A stretch of DNA of 64,000 nt from Cyclobacteriaceae bacterium. GTDB taxonomy: Bacteria; Bacteroidota; Bacteroidia; Cytophagales; Cyclobacteriaceae. The DNA is taken from positions 241,143-305,142 of the forward strand of contig JAEUTZ010000002.1 of NCBI GenBank assembly GCA_016787725.1. The letters are read 5' to 3'. The notes beneath the pieces were generated by a model. That model saw only the letters and a program-made list of their open reading frames with translations. It searched no databases and had not been told where the DNA came from. A program made the position numbers and the translations under genes. This document shows, in pieces, positions 37,079 to 46,108 of this stretch; positions within the stretch are counted from its first letter, which is position 1, and every line of letters begins with the position of its first letter.

Positions 37079-37723
37079 ATGAAATATATTTCAACCTCCA
37101 CCCTTGAAACCTGGGAACGCTTTTACCGAGCTAATTTTGTCAACAGCCTTACGGGGTTCAAATCCGCAAGTCTTATTGGAACCATCAATAAAAAGGGAAC
37201 CACCAATCTTGCCATCTTTAGCAGTTTGGTTCATTTAGGGTCTGATCCTGCCCTTATTGGTTTTATTAACCGGCCCGTCAAAGCAGCACCGCATACCCTG
37301 GCCAATATTCAGGCTACCGGAGTTTACACAATCAATCATATTCACCCTTCGTTTTTGGAAGCAGCCCATCAAACCAGTGCCAAATATCCTGAAGGGGTAA
37401 GTGAGTTTGATGAATTAGGTTTCACACCCGAGTTTCACACGGAGATGCAAGCGCCTTTTGTAAAAGAGAGTAAAATTAAATATGGGCTCACCTTGGAAGA
37501 AATCATTCCGATACAACGTAACGGGACGTTCCTGGTGATCGGAAAATTACAACTCGTAAAACTCGAAGAACATGTTCTGTTGCCGGATGGTTTTCTGGAA
37601 TTAGACAAAGCCTCTTCGCTATGCAGCAATGGTACGGATGCCTATTACACAACGCACTTGATTGACCGGTATGAATACGCGAAGCCGGGTGTAAAACCCA
37701 AAAAAATCAATTTCCTGAAATAA
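37079..37723 (+). CDS. Flavin reductase-like FMN-binding protein
   Basis: I start at the ATG of MKYISTSTLETWERFYRANF (214 residues); a TTG lies 21 bp upstream. The protein has the split-barrel flavin reductase pattern (FVNSLTGFKSASLIGTINKKGTTNLAIFSSLVHLGSDPALIGFINRP). Such proteins bind FMN and may reduce free flavin or act as flavin-dependent oxygenase partners. It lies divergent from the rhodopsin gene and overlaps the end of the MpaB-type gene by 17 bp on the opposite strand. A role in keeping flavin reduced for the nearby photolyases is possible but only inferred. Confidence 0.85.
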   Translation: MKYISTSTLETWERFYRANFVNSLTGFKSASLIGTINKKGTTNLAIFSSLVHLGSDPALIGFINRPVKAAPHTLANIQATGVYTINHIHPSFLEAAHQTSAKYPEGVSEFDELGFTPEFHTEMQAPFVKESKIKYGLTLEEIIPIQRNGTFLVIGKLQLVKLEEHVLLPDGFLELDKASSLCSNGTDAYYTTHLIDRYEYAKPGVKPKKINFLK

Positions 37724-38747
37724 TTCCCTTTCTTATCAGCGAATGCTGCAGCAGCAGGCGCTCATAACTGCTGGAGTGAACAGACAGCATGTTTTGAAGT
37801 GATTTGAGGGTACTGACAGACGATGTTATCCGATCTCGCCAGGAATCACTGACGATCCCAATCATATCAGCTACTTCCTTACCCAGATAAAAGCGAATTT
37901 GTGAAGGCAACAGGTCAGCCTGTGACGGAGGGACTGTCGATTTGTAATACTTCAGCAATTCAGCAGTAAGGATAGTTCCCGCTTCTGTTTTCTTAAAGTT
38001 TCGTCTTTTAATGAGGTTGGTTAATTGTGAGGCCTCCAAAAAGGAAGCGGGTAATAATGCCTCCTGAATATTCAGTAAATAACCAATATAACGCCAGGCA
38101 AAGAGAAAATCTTCTTTCTCCCGGTGTGATAATAGGTAACCCGATTGTTGCATACCTAATAAAATCACATACGAAAAAGCCAAGTTGGTGCCGGCCATGT
38201 CTTCCTGGTTAATCGGCACTCCCCACGTTCTATCCCATTGGGGATGCTTCTTAACATAATACCTGGATAAAGCATGAATGAGACGTACTTTATTGATATA
38301 AATATGGCCCCCATGATCATCATCCAGACTTCCCGGGGTCAATACTTCGATGACAAACGAAGCGGTGTCCATCAAACGCTTGCCGGGTGCATTGCGCATT
38401 TTATCTGACAAGTACAAGGCGTTATTTCCGGGTGATGCTGCATAGCAATAGGGCAAAGACATGGCTCCGAGCAAAGCCATCATCTCCAGTGCATAAAGTT
38501 TGAAAAGTTTTTGGCCATGGTGTAACCGCTTCACATCAAACCAGCTTGGAGGTACTCTTCTTTTAATCAAAAAATTGCGAAGAGCGGAATTTGATCGCTG
38601 TCTAATTTGCGATGCATTCAGTTTCAATAATCCGTAAAGAAGGTCTTGATTTCCTTTTGAAAAAGTGGCTGTAATCAACCGGTCCGCGGGCCCATCGCCC
38701 TTCCATCGTTGTTTATCCAGGAATTCATCACTTATGCGAGCTCTCAT
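37707..38747 (-). CDS. MpaB-family (DUF2236) oxygenase
   Basis: The 346-residue, mostly helical soluble protein has the DUF2236/MpaB pattern: MDTASFVIEVLTPG, then VRLIHALSRYYVKKHPQWDRTWGVPINQEDMAGTNLAFSYVIL split over two helices, with conserved His/Arg. Relatives include the heme-b rubber oxygenase Lcp and fungal MpaB. Substrate is unknown; an isoprenoid such as a carotenoid would fit the location in a carotenoid/rhodopsin region, but this is inference. The 3' end overlaps the flavin reductase gene on the other strand. Confidence 0.82.
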   Translation of the reverse strand: MRARISDEFLDKQRWKGDGPADRLITATFSKGNQDLLYGLLKLNASQIRQRSNSALRNFLIKRRVPPSWFDVKRLHHGQKLFKLYALEMMALLGAMSLPYCYAASPGNNALYLSDKMRNAPGKRLMDTASFVIEVLTPGSLDDDHGGHIYINKVRLIHALSRYYVKKHPQWDRTWGVPINQEDMAGTNLAFSYVILLGMQQSGYLLSHREKEDFLFAWRYIGYLLNIQEALLPASFLEASQLTNLIKRRNFKKTEAGTILTAELLKYYKSTVPPSQADLLPSQIRFYLGKEVADMIGIVSDSWRDRITSSVSTLKSLQNMLSVHSSSYERLLLQHSLIRKGIISGN

Positions 38748-38785
38748 CGAAAAATACTTCCTCCTTCAAACAAAGTTATTGTCAT

Positions 38786-38797
38786 AATGTTAAACAA
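38786..38797 (-). promoter_or_regulatory. TTGTTTAACATT motif in the MpaB/DUF2805 divergent region
   Basis: On the minus strand this 12-mer lies 39-50 bp before the MpaB ATG; the identical 12-mer occurs at 28056-28067, right after the -7 element of the ECF sigma gene. A TAACTTTG sequence (-7-like) follows on the minus strand. It may be a shared operator or alternative-sigma promoter element. Confidence 0.3.
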
Positions 38798-38853
38798 GTA
38801 CTTCTTTAATTCAATGTTTTGCGATAGGAAATCATAATGATCTGCAGCCCGAA

Positions 38854-39132
38854 ATGAGACCTCCGCTCGCTCCTCAAGATATTGACCGAATCATTGAAAT
38901 GGCATGGGAAGACCGCACACCGTTCGAGGCAATAGAATTACAATTTGGGTTCCCGGAAAAAGAAGTCATAGCCCTGTTGCGAAAACACCTGAAAGCCAGA
39001 AGTTTCAGACTGTGGCGCAGGCGAACGAATGGCCGTGCAACCAAACATCAGGCACTTAGCCGATTAAAAAGAGGACGATTTAAGTCGACCCGTCAAAAAG
39101 CAATTGCCGGGAATAAAGTCAGCAAACGATGA
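38854..39132 (+). CDS. DUF2805 / TIGR03643 small protein
   Basis: A 92-residue basic protein with IIEMAWEDRTPFEAIELQFG and ALLRKHLKARSFRLWRRRTNGRATKH, the core of TIGR03643/DUF2805. The first part looks like a helix-turn-helix; the tail is very basic. Genes of this family are often found beside photolyase-like genes. The TGA overlaps the next ATG by 4 bp, coupling it to the FAD-domain protein. Function unknown. Confidence 0.85.
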   Translation: MRPPLAPQDIDRIIEMAWEDRTPFEAIELQFGFPEKEVIALLRKHLKARSFRLWRRRTNGRATKHQALSRLKRGRFKSTRQKAIAGNKVSKR

Positions 39133-40259
39133 GCGAATTTTTTCGGGACCCGCGAGATCCGATAACCTTTCCCACTGACTACCAATCCATCATGGCGCGT
39201 ATCGATGCTATCGACCCAGTTGAATATGGTAAATCAAGGAACTGGATCGATGGTGCAGTCACTTATTTATCACCCTATATTTCTCGCGGTGTAATTAGTG
39301 TTAAGCAGGTGCAAGATACAGTCTTGGCCAAAGGTCATCCTCACAAGGACATTGAAAAATTTTTACAAGAGCTTGCCTGGCGCGAATATTTTCAACGTGT
39401 GTGGCAAGCAAAAGGAGATGCCCTGTTTACCGACTTGAAAAAGCCACAAGAAGATGTTGCACATAAACGAATGATCTCAGCCATGGCCAATGCAACGACT
39501 GGTGTTCAGGCCATCGACAACAGGATTCTTGATTTGTACCAAACAGGATATATGCATAACCACGTGCGAATGTATGTGGCAAGCATTGCTTGCAACATGG
39601 GCAAAGCTCATTGGTCAGCCCCCGCACAGTGGATGTATTATCATTTACTGGATGGTGACCTGGCCAGCAACACCTGCAGTTGGCAATGGGTGGCGGGTGC
39701 ATTTTCTTCCAAAAAGTACTATTGTAATCAAGAAAATATAAACCGATACCTGCATAGTTCGCAGGGTAATACAATCCTCGATGCGGCTACCGAAACCTTG
39801 GCGAATGCTACGGTACCCGAAGTGTTAGCGTCAACGGTCAAGTTAACCTTAAAGACCACCTTGCCCCTCGTTTCAAAACCGGCAATCGATTTACATAAAC
39901 CAACACTTATCTATAATTCCTACAACCTGGATCCCCGCTGGCGAAAACAGCAAGATGTCAATCGAATCTTGTTACTGGAGCCCTCGCACTTTCAAAAATT
40001 TCCGGTAAGTGAGAAGGTACTCAACTTTATTCTTCAGCTCTCCCGTAACATTCCTGGCTGTCAATTGATGGTTGGTGAAGTAGATGAACTAAAAGCCTGG
40101 TATCAGGATACTGGCTTGGGTGAAACTGGTCTTATCTCAAAAGAGCACCCGGCATTCAGCCACTATCCGGGTAGTAAGGACGAAAGAGATTGGATCTACC
40201 CAGCGGCAGTGGGCTATTTTAATTCCTTTTTTAGCTTTTGGAAGAAGTGCCGCCATTAA
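39129..40259 (+). CDS. Photolyase-like FAD-binding domain protein without N-terminal antenna domain
   Basis: The 376-residue protein begins almost directly with the photolyase FAD-binding helical domain: YLSPYISRGVISVKQV, ELAWREYFQRVWQAKGD, TGYMHNHVRMYVASIA, LDGDLASNTCSWQWVAGAF. The usual N-terminal Rossmann antenna domain is missing. After ~residue 235 comes a separate alpha/beta segment (PTLIYNSYNLDPRW, RILLLEPSHFQKFP, GCQLMVGEVDELKAW) that resembles a Rossmann fold, so the domain order may be permuted. Repair or sensor function is uncertain. Coupled to the DUF2805 gene. Confidence 0.85.
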   Translation: MSEFFRDPRDPITFPTDYQSIMARIDAIDPVEYGKSRNWIDGAVTYLSPYISRGVISVKQVQDTVLAKGHPHKDIEKFLQELAWREYFQRVWQAKGDALFTDLKKPQEDVAHKRMISAMANATTGVQAIDNRILDLYQTGYMHNHVRMYVASIACNMGKAHWSAPAQWMYYHLLDGDLASNTCSWQWVAGAFSSKKYYCNQENINRYLHSSQGNTILDAATETLANATVPEVLASTVKLTLKTTLPLVSKPAIDLHKPTLIYNSYNLDPRWRKQQDVNRILLLEPSHFQKFPVSEKVLNFILQLSRNIPGCQLMVGEVDELKAWYQDTGLGETGLISKEHPAFSHYPGSKDERDWIYPAAVGYFNSFFSFWKKCRH

Positions 40260-40485
40260 CGCTTCGCTAGAGAGAAAAAGTCAATCACGCTGAAGAATAA
40301 AAATTCGCAGTTACCCTGTTCGTGTTGCCGATAAACCCGGATCAAGGAGTGGTTGATACACCCCATTTTAAAACACGCTCATATTGTATAGACTTGATTG
40401 GACCCTGGAGAAAGGAAGGCATTCATAACAATCGCTTCATCAATTTGTTTATTTATCAATAATTTCAGACACCTTTGATCACCGT

Positions 40486-41961
40486 ATGAAAATTCTACTT
40501 ACCGGTTCAACAGGATACATTGGTCGCAGATTGCTGCCCGTACTGCTGGCTGATGGACATGAAATTGTATGTTTGATACGGGACAAGCGCAGGTTTGACT
40601 GGGCTGATTTCAGCGAGCAGGAACTCAGACACCTTCAGGTGGTAGAAGGTGATTTAACCCAACCTTCCTCCCTACGCGAGGTGCCTGTTGATTTTGATGC
40701 CGCTTATTACCTGGTGCATTCCATGAGTTCCGGCAGCAGCAACTTTGCTACCCTGGAATCCGACTCTGCCCACAGTTTCGTTGACCTGATCCATCGAAGC
40801 CAGGCCCGGCAAGTGATCTACCTGAGTGGCATTGTCAATGATGTCCACCTCTCTCATCACCTGGAATCGCGAAGGCAGGTGGAAGAAATTCTGAAAACCT
40901 CCCGGGTACCGGTAACGGTGTTGCGGGCAGCCATCATCATTGGTTCGGGCAGTGCTTCCTTCGAGATCATCCGCGACCTGGTAGAAAAGCTTCCGATCAT
41001 GATTGCCCCGCGGTGGCTCAATACCCGGTGCCAGCCGATCGGCATCCGCAATGTGATGGAATACCTGCGAGGTGTGCTTTTTAATCCCGAAACCTATGAT
41101 CAAAACTTTGACATTGGTGGTGCCGACATTCTTACCTACAAAGAGATGTTGATGAACTATGCTGCTGTGCGGAATCTGAGGCGATCCATTATTACCGTGC
41201 CGGTGTTAACGCCCCGACTTTCATCTCTATGGTTGTATTTGGTAACCTCTACTTCCATTTCCCTAGCCCGCACGTTGGTGGATAGCATGAAGAACGAAGT
41301 GATTTGTAACGACAACCGCATTCAACGCCTGGTGCCTGTGAGGGTGCTGAGTTACCAGGAAGCCCTGAAGCTTGCTTTCGAAAAAATCAGTCAGCGAAAT
41401 GTAATTTCCAGTTGGAAGGATTCCATTTCTTTGGATACGTTGGATGGGGGCTTTCTGAATAACATTCGTGTACCGGAACATGGTGTGCTGGTCGATCAGC
41501 GCATTCAGCCCTTGATGCAACCTGTAACGGAAGTAGTGGATACCCTCTGGCGGATCGGGGGCAACACGGGTTGGTATTATGGAAATTGGATGTGGCGCAT
41601 CCGGGGCATCCTGGATAAACTGGTGGGTGGCGTGGGGTTAAGACGAGGACGCAGAAGTGAGGTGGACCTGAAGACCGGTGATGCGCTGGATTTCTGGCGC
41701 GTTTTAATTGCCGACAAAGAACACGGCCGACTGTTGCTGTTTGCCGAAATGAAGTTGCCGGGTGAAGCCTGGCTGGAGTTTAAGATTGATACAGACTCAG
41801 GACGACAAGTACTGCAGCAAACGGCCACCTTTCGGCCGTTGGGGTTGTGGGGAAGATTGTATTGGTACCTGATGTTGCCCTTTCACGGTCTCATTTTTCC
41901 GAACATGGCTCGCGCTATCGCTACCCATAAAAAGAAAGTGGCTGCTGTAGCCCTCCCTTGA
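40486..41961 (+). CDS. NAD(P)-binding SDR-family protein with DUF2867-like C terminus
   Basis: The 491-residue protein has an N-terminal atypical SDR Rossmann domain (MKILLTGSTGYIGRRLLPVLLADGHEIVCLIRD; YLVHSM; VIYLSGIV) and, after ~residue 320, a second domain (IGGNTGWYYGNWMWRIRGILDKLVGGVGLRRGRR ... AEMKLPGEAWLEFKI) like DUF2867. This is the YbjT-like group. Substrate unknown. It lies between the light region and an M48 gene, preceded by 226 bp with no gene I can support. Confidence 0.85.
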   Translation: MKILLTGSTGYIGRRLLPVLLADGHEIVCLIRDKRRFDWADFSEQELRHLQVVEGDLTQPSSLREVPVDFDAAYYLVHSMSSGSSNFATLESDSAHSFVDLIHRSQARQVIYLSGIVNDVHLSHHLESRRQVEEILKTSRVPVTVLRAAIIIGSGSASFEIIRDLVEKLPIMIAPRWLNTRCQPIGIRNVMEYLRGVLFNPETYDQNFDIGGADILTYKEMLMNYAAVRNLRRSIITVPVLTPRLSSLWLYLVTSTSISLARTLVDSMKNEVICNDNRIQRLVPVRVLSYQEALKLAFEKISQRNVISSWKDSISLDTLDGGFLNNIRVPEHGVLVDQRIQPLMQPVTEVVDTLWRIGGNTGWYYGNWMWRIRGILDKLVGGVGLRRGRRSEVDLKTGDALDFWRVLIADKEHGRLLLFAEMKLPGEAWLEFKIDTDSGRQVLQQTATFRPLGLWGRLYWYLMLPFHGLIFPNMARAIATHKKKVAAVALP

Positions 41962-42024
41962 GTTTCGTAATCCCCTTCCGATTACTGGCATCAAAAATGT
42001 CTTTGCAACGCTGAGCCGATTGAT

Positions 42025-42036
42025 CGTTGATCAACG
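42025..42036. promoter_or_regulatory. Perfect palindrome CGTTGATCAACG
   Basis: A 12-bp perfect palindrome 25-36 bp before the M48 lipoprotein start, flanked by GCAACG (42006-42011) and CGTTGC (42035-42040). A transcription-factor site is possible; no regulator is identified. Confidence 0.25.
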
Positions 42037-42060
42037 TTGCTTGCATCGAATCAACATACC

Positions 42061-43503
42061 ATGAAAACATTTGCCTTCGTAACAAGCCTTGCTTTTGCCT
42101 GCAGCCTGTTCTTCTTTCGAATTGTGCCTTTAACCCCGTAACCGGGAAAAAGCAAGTGGTGCTGATGACGGAAAAGCAGGAAATTGCCATGGGCAAAGAA
42201 TCCGACCCTCAGATTATGGCCTTTTTCGGATCGTATGAAGATCCGGACCTACAGAAATTCATCAATGAGAAAGGACAAGCCATGGTCAAAATTTCGCACC
42301 GGTCTGACATTGCCTATGAGTTTAAAATTGTGGATTCACCCGTGGTGAATGCCTTTGCTACTCCGGGTGGGTATGTGTATTTCACCCGTGGCATCCTGGC
42401 CAGTTTTAATAATGAAGCGGAGTTTGCAGGCGTACTGGGTCATGAAATCGGGCATATTACTGCACGGCATTCGGTCATTCAACAAAGGAACTCGATGTTG
42501 GGTCAACTCGGCTTAATTGCTGGAATAATTCTGGTGCCCGAGCTGTCCGACTTTGTGGACCCTCTTTCTGCAGGAATGCAATTAGCGATGATGAGCTTTG
42601 GTAGAGAGGACGAGCGACAGTCGGATAAACTGGGTGTAGAATATTCTACCCGCATTGGGTATGATGCTTCCGAAATGGCAGAGTTTTTTAAGACTCTGGA
42701 GCGACAAAATAAATCCTCAGGCGGTGAAAAAGTCCCTGAATTCCTATCGACACACCCTTCTCCGGAAAAGCGAACGATCACCGTAGCCAAATTAGCTGAA
42801 GAATGGAAAACCAAGATGAAACTGACGAATCCTGTTGTGAACGGGGATCCCTATTTAAGAAGAATTGATGGATTGATTGTAGGCGAAGATCCTAAACAAG
42901 GATTCATAGAGAACAATACCTTCTATCATCCTGTGATGAAATTCCAGTTTACAATTCCCCGGGGTTGGAAGCTTCAAAATACTCCGCAGCAAGTTCAACT
43001 GGCTCCGGAAAACGGGGAAGCTTTGATGATGCTTACCCTGGCGGGAAAAGGTACCCTTGAAGCGTCTGCCAACCAATTGCTGGAGCAGTATAAACTTACC
43101 CTGGTGGAGTCAAAAAAGGAAACCATTCATGGACTAAACGCTCTTCTTTTACTGGCTGATCAGAAACAGGAAGAGGGAACCATCCGGGTACTCTCCGCTT
43201 TAATTCAATATGAAGGCATGATTTATAGTTTCATGGGAATATCGGAACGCTCTAAATTCCCTAACTATCAATCTACTTTTCTATCCACGGTTCACAATTT
43301 TCAAGAACTGACAGCGGTTCGATAAACTGAATCGAAAGCCGGAAGTAATCCGGATAAAAACAGTGCCTCAGCCAATGACTGCCCAGGCTGCCTTTCAGAG
43401 CTTTCAGATGCCTGCCAACCGGTTTGATGAATTGGCCATTATGAATGGGATGCAGTTGACGGATAAACTGAACAAAGGCAGGTTGATTAAAGTGATCGAA
43501 TAG
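42061..43503 (+). pseudogene. M48-family lipoprotein metalloprotease with two frameshifts
   Basis: Three consecutive segments make one normal M48 protein. MKTFAFVTSLAFACSLFF from ATG 42061 is a lipoprotein signal in frame 1; at ~42112-42117 the frame must slip back by one base into LLSNCAFNPVTGKKQ, which has the lipobox LSNC; the protease body follows with HEIGH in GHEIGHITARHS. At ~43318-43321 the body frame ends in TAA, while the C-terminal region DKLNRKPEVIRI ... NGMQLTDKLNKGRLIKVIE continues in frame 1 to a TAG at 43501-43503. Family members end this way. Whether the indels are real or sequencing errors cannot be told. Function if intact: periplasmic or outer-membrane quality-control protease. 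Confidence 0.85.
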
Positions 43504-43520
43504 ATGCGACTCGCCTTCGC

Positions 43521-43958
43521 TCAATCCCATACAAACTTCCACGACCCATCCTGCTGGCGCTTCCATACGGTATGAAAGATGCCATCGCGTGCGGTTTTGT
43601 TCCCCAGCGAATCGGTGGACGTGAACGTATACTGGCCATAGGTGTAGCCTAAATCGCCTGACGCAGATACATCGACAAAATCCATGGTCCAGGTTAATTC
43701 CACATCACCCGAAGGAGCACTCCCAAAACTGGCTTTGATTTCTTCTTTTCCCTTGTAGAGCGTATCGTTACGCAAGATCGTTGCATCCACCGCAGCAAAG
43801 TGCAGGAAAGCTTCAGTGATCCCCTTCTCTTTTGCCATGGCAACAAATGCTTCCTCGGTGGCTGCAATTTCTGATTTCCACTTCTCCTGGTCGGCCGGGT
43901 TGTTTTGGGTAGTGCAACCCATTACCGTTAGGAGGAGAACACTGAATCCTCTTTTCAT
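43521..43958 (-). CDS. SnoaL/DUF4440-like lipoprotein
   Basis: A 145-residue protein with a lipoprotein signal (MKRGFSVLLLTVMGC) and an NTF2-like fold pattern (EEAFVAMAKEKGITEAFLHFAAVDATI, ending FHTVWKRQQDGSWKFVWD) as in DUF4440/SnoaL-like proteins. These folds can bind small ligands or catalyse simple reactions; no specific activity can be assigned. It lies 11 bp after the cytochrome-domain gene on the same strand and may belong to its transcript. Confidence 0.82.
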   Translation of the reverse strand: MKRGFSVLLLTVMGCTTQNNPADQEKWKSEIAATEEAFVAMAKEKGITEAFLHFAAVDATILRNDTLYKGKEEIKASFGSAPSGDVELTWTMDFVDVSASGDLGYTYGQYTFTSTDSLGNKTARDGIFHTVWKRQQDGSWKFVWD

Positions 43959-43969
43959 TGTTTAACAAT

Positions 43970-46108
43970 TTAATAAAAGAATACCTCATCAATAAAAAAC
44001 CATCCCTTCTCACCTTTGCCCGTGTGCCAGGTGGGTAGTTTGGCAACCGGATGCGCGACAATTTTCAGAAACGGATAGTGACCCTCCGGAAGTTCGATAG
44101 TAACAAACCGTAAACCCTGGGCCCGATAGCCGGTAGGTTGTTCTGCTTTGTCCGTTTTAATAAGCCGTACGGTACCTTCCGTGCTACCTGACCACACTTC
44201 TACCTGTTCGGGTGGCATCAAATAAGAGCCATTGTTATCGGCATAGCTAAGCACTACTTTATGAAGCGTGATCGTGGGATCAAACTCAAAGGTTGCTTCA
44301 AAGGGATTATGGCGATAGCCCAGCCAGGCAGGTTCCGTCAAAATATCCGTGAACCCTTTGCGTCCATCGGTTAAACTGCGCGCCCCTTCACCCGGGTATT
44401 TCTTATCGGGGGGCGTTAACAAAGTTGCTTTCTTTGGCGTTTTACCCGCTACAAAAACAGGAGCCTCCAACACCGGACTGCAGTACCACCCCTCCCGGCA
44501 CGCAATCGCCTTTAGTAACACGGTTTCAGTAACCGCAACCGGTTCGGTATAACGCTCCGACTGCACACTGTCGGGCTCGCTGCCATCGAGGGTATAGCGG
44601 ATGACGACTCCCGGCATGGTGTGCTTCACCAACAGCCGATCGTTTTGCTTTACCACACCTTCATTCTCCAGCAACGGTTTACTCAACGCCAAAACGGTGG
44701 AGTCAGTAAAGAGCGTGTGGGTGAATTCCGTATCAGGAAATTCGGTTACCAGCTCTTTGTATTGGGATTCGGTGATGGACGTATTCCAGATGTACACTTT
44801 CCGCAACGGAACATTTCGAAGCAAGGTGCGGAGGGCCGAGTGGGTAATCAGATTGCCCGATATAGCGAGTGACTCCAGGTTTTTCAGGTTGCTCAGGTGT
44901 TGCAGTCCGGCATCCGTCAGGCCGGTGGCATTAAGATTGAGTTGTTCCAGGTTTTTAAACTGACGGATGGTCTTTGCATCCTCCTCCGTGAGCGGCATGT
45001 TGCTCAGATTAAGAATTACCAATTGTTCGTCAATTGCATTGAGTTCGGTTAGCGAATTTCTTTCGAAGGCTTGCGCGACAAAAAAATCCGCTTGCAATGC
45101 AGCACTGCCCTGATACAAGGGAAACACCGACCGGAAAGGGGTGTTCAGCTTGGCCACGGTTTCGGGGGCCACGGCTTTGAAGGAATAGGTTTCTTCGGCA
45201 CTCACCTTTGCCTTCCGGCTTACTTCGGCCAGCATGCGCAATGAATCGGTGGGTGCATAGGCATTCCATTGTTTATCGAAATCTGCGCCTGCCTTTATCC
45301 ATGCTTCCATTAAAGCAATTTCCGTCTCATTCAATTGGGGTTTCCCTTCCGGGGGCATATGTTGCTCATGCTCTAGCGGCAGGTGCAAATACTGAATCAA
45401 CCTGCTGGAATCCGGATTGCCGGCAACCCATGGCATACCATTCTCGCCACCGCGCTTGAATTTATCAACCGAAGTCATGATCAACTTGCCTTTCGCCTTC
45501 GATTCGTTATGACACGAAAAGCATTTCCGCTCCAGTACAGGCATGAGGGCGGTTTCATAGAAAGAAGCTTCCGGATTAATTTCATCACTCCCACCGGCCG
45601 GGCCCAACACATAATTCTCGCCATGGGTTAAGGTAGCACCCGAATGGCCGGCCACAATCAACACCAGGAAGATCAACAGGCTGAATCCCTGGATCATCGA
45701 TTTGTTGCGGGGTTGAAAAGTAAACCACACCAGCAGGATGAACGTCAGCAAACTCAACGCCACTCCACTGCGCTTGTGCAAGAGCACTTGTTCGGCTCCA
45801 TAGTCTCCGCCCAGCGAAAGGAAAAATCCAAACAACGCGGTAAACGATGCCGACAGGGCAGCGATTAATAAACACAATAACAGCAACCGCTGAAACTGCT
45901 TTCTCTTGAATTGCGACCGGAACATGAATACCACCAGCGTAAAGACCAACACGCCAATGGGCACATGCAACACCACCGGATGCAGCCGCCCCGCCACCTG
46001 CAAGGCCACCGGCAACTCTACGCGCGATTCAAAGAACAGCAAGTAGAGCAGCAAGACTTGCAGAAATAACGTAACGTTGATGATAATCCGGGCTGCGCGA
46101 TCCATCAT
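43970..46108 (-). CDS. DUF2231 / cytochrome-c domain / LRR membrane protein
   Basis: The 712-residue protein starts with about five membrane helices of DUF2231 type (GRLHPVVLHVPIGVLVFTLVVF), then a planctomycete-type cytochrome domain with the heme motif CFSCH in VLERKCFSCHNESKAKGK. Next comes a leucine-rich block (~370-450, NLEQLNLNATGLTDAGLQHL), a chitobiase-like C-terminal beta domain (PGVVIRYTLDGSEPD) and a final carbohydrate-binding-like segment. The start overlaps the DUF1501 stop by 4 bp. The trio with DUF1501 and DUF1553 genes recurs in Bacteroidetes and Planctomycetes; its substrate is unknown. Confidence 0.88.
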   Translation of the reverse strand: MMDRAARIIINVTLFLQVLLLYLLFFESRVELPVALQVAGRLHPVVLHVPIGVLVFTLVVFMFRSQFKRKQFQRLLLLCLLIAALSASFTALFGFFLSLGGDYGAEQVLLHKRSGVALSLLTFILLVWFTFQPRNKSMIQGFSLLIFLVLIVAGHSGATLTHGENYVLGPAGGSDEINPEASFYETALMPVLERKCFSCHNESKAKGKLIMTSVDKFKRGGENGMPWVAGNPDSSRLIQYLHLPLEHEQHMPPEGKPQLNETEIALMEAWIKAGADFDKQWNAYAPTDSLRMLAEVSRKAKVSAEETYSFKAVAPETVAKLNTPFRSVFPLYQGSAALQADFFVAQAFERNSLTELNAIDEQLVILNLSNMPLTEEDAKTIRQFKNLEQLNLNATGLTDAGLQHLSNLKNLESLAISGNLITHSALRTLLRNVPLRKVYIWNTSITESQYKELVTEFPDTEFTHTLFTDSTVLALSKPLLENEGVVKQNDRLLVKHTMPGVVIRYTLDGSEPDSVQSERYTEPVAVTETVLLKAIACREGWYCSPVLEAPVFVAGKTPKKATLLTPPDKKYPGEGARSLTDGRKGFTDILTEPAWLGYRHNPFEATFEFDPTITLHKVVLSYADNNGSYLMPPEQVEVWSGSTEGTVRLIKTDKAEQPTGYRAQGLRFVTIELPEGHYPFLKIVAHPVAKLPTWHTGKGEKGWFFIDEVFFY

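Noticed and set aside
43273-43566. 97-residue minus-strand ORF
   Set aside because: It is the antisense shadow of the displaced M48 C-terminal tail and overlaps the DUF4440-like gene end; no homology features.
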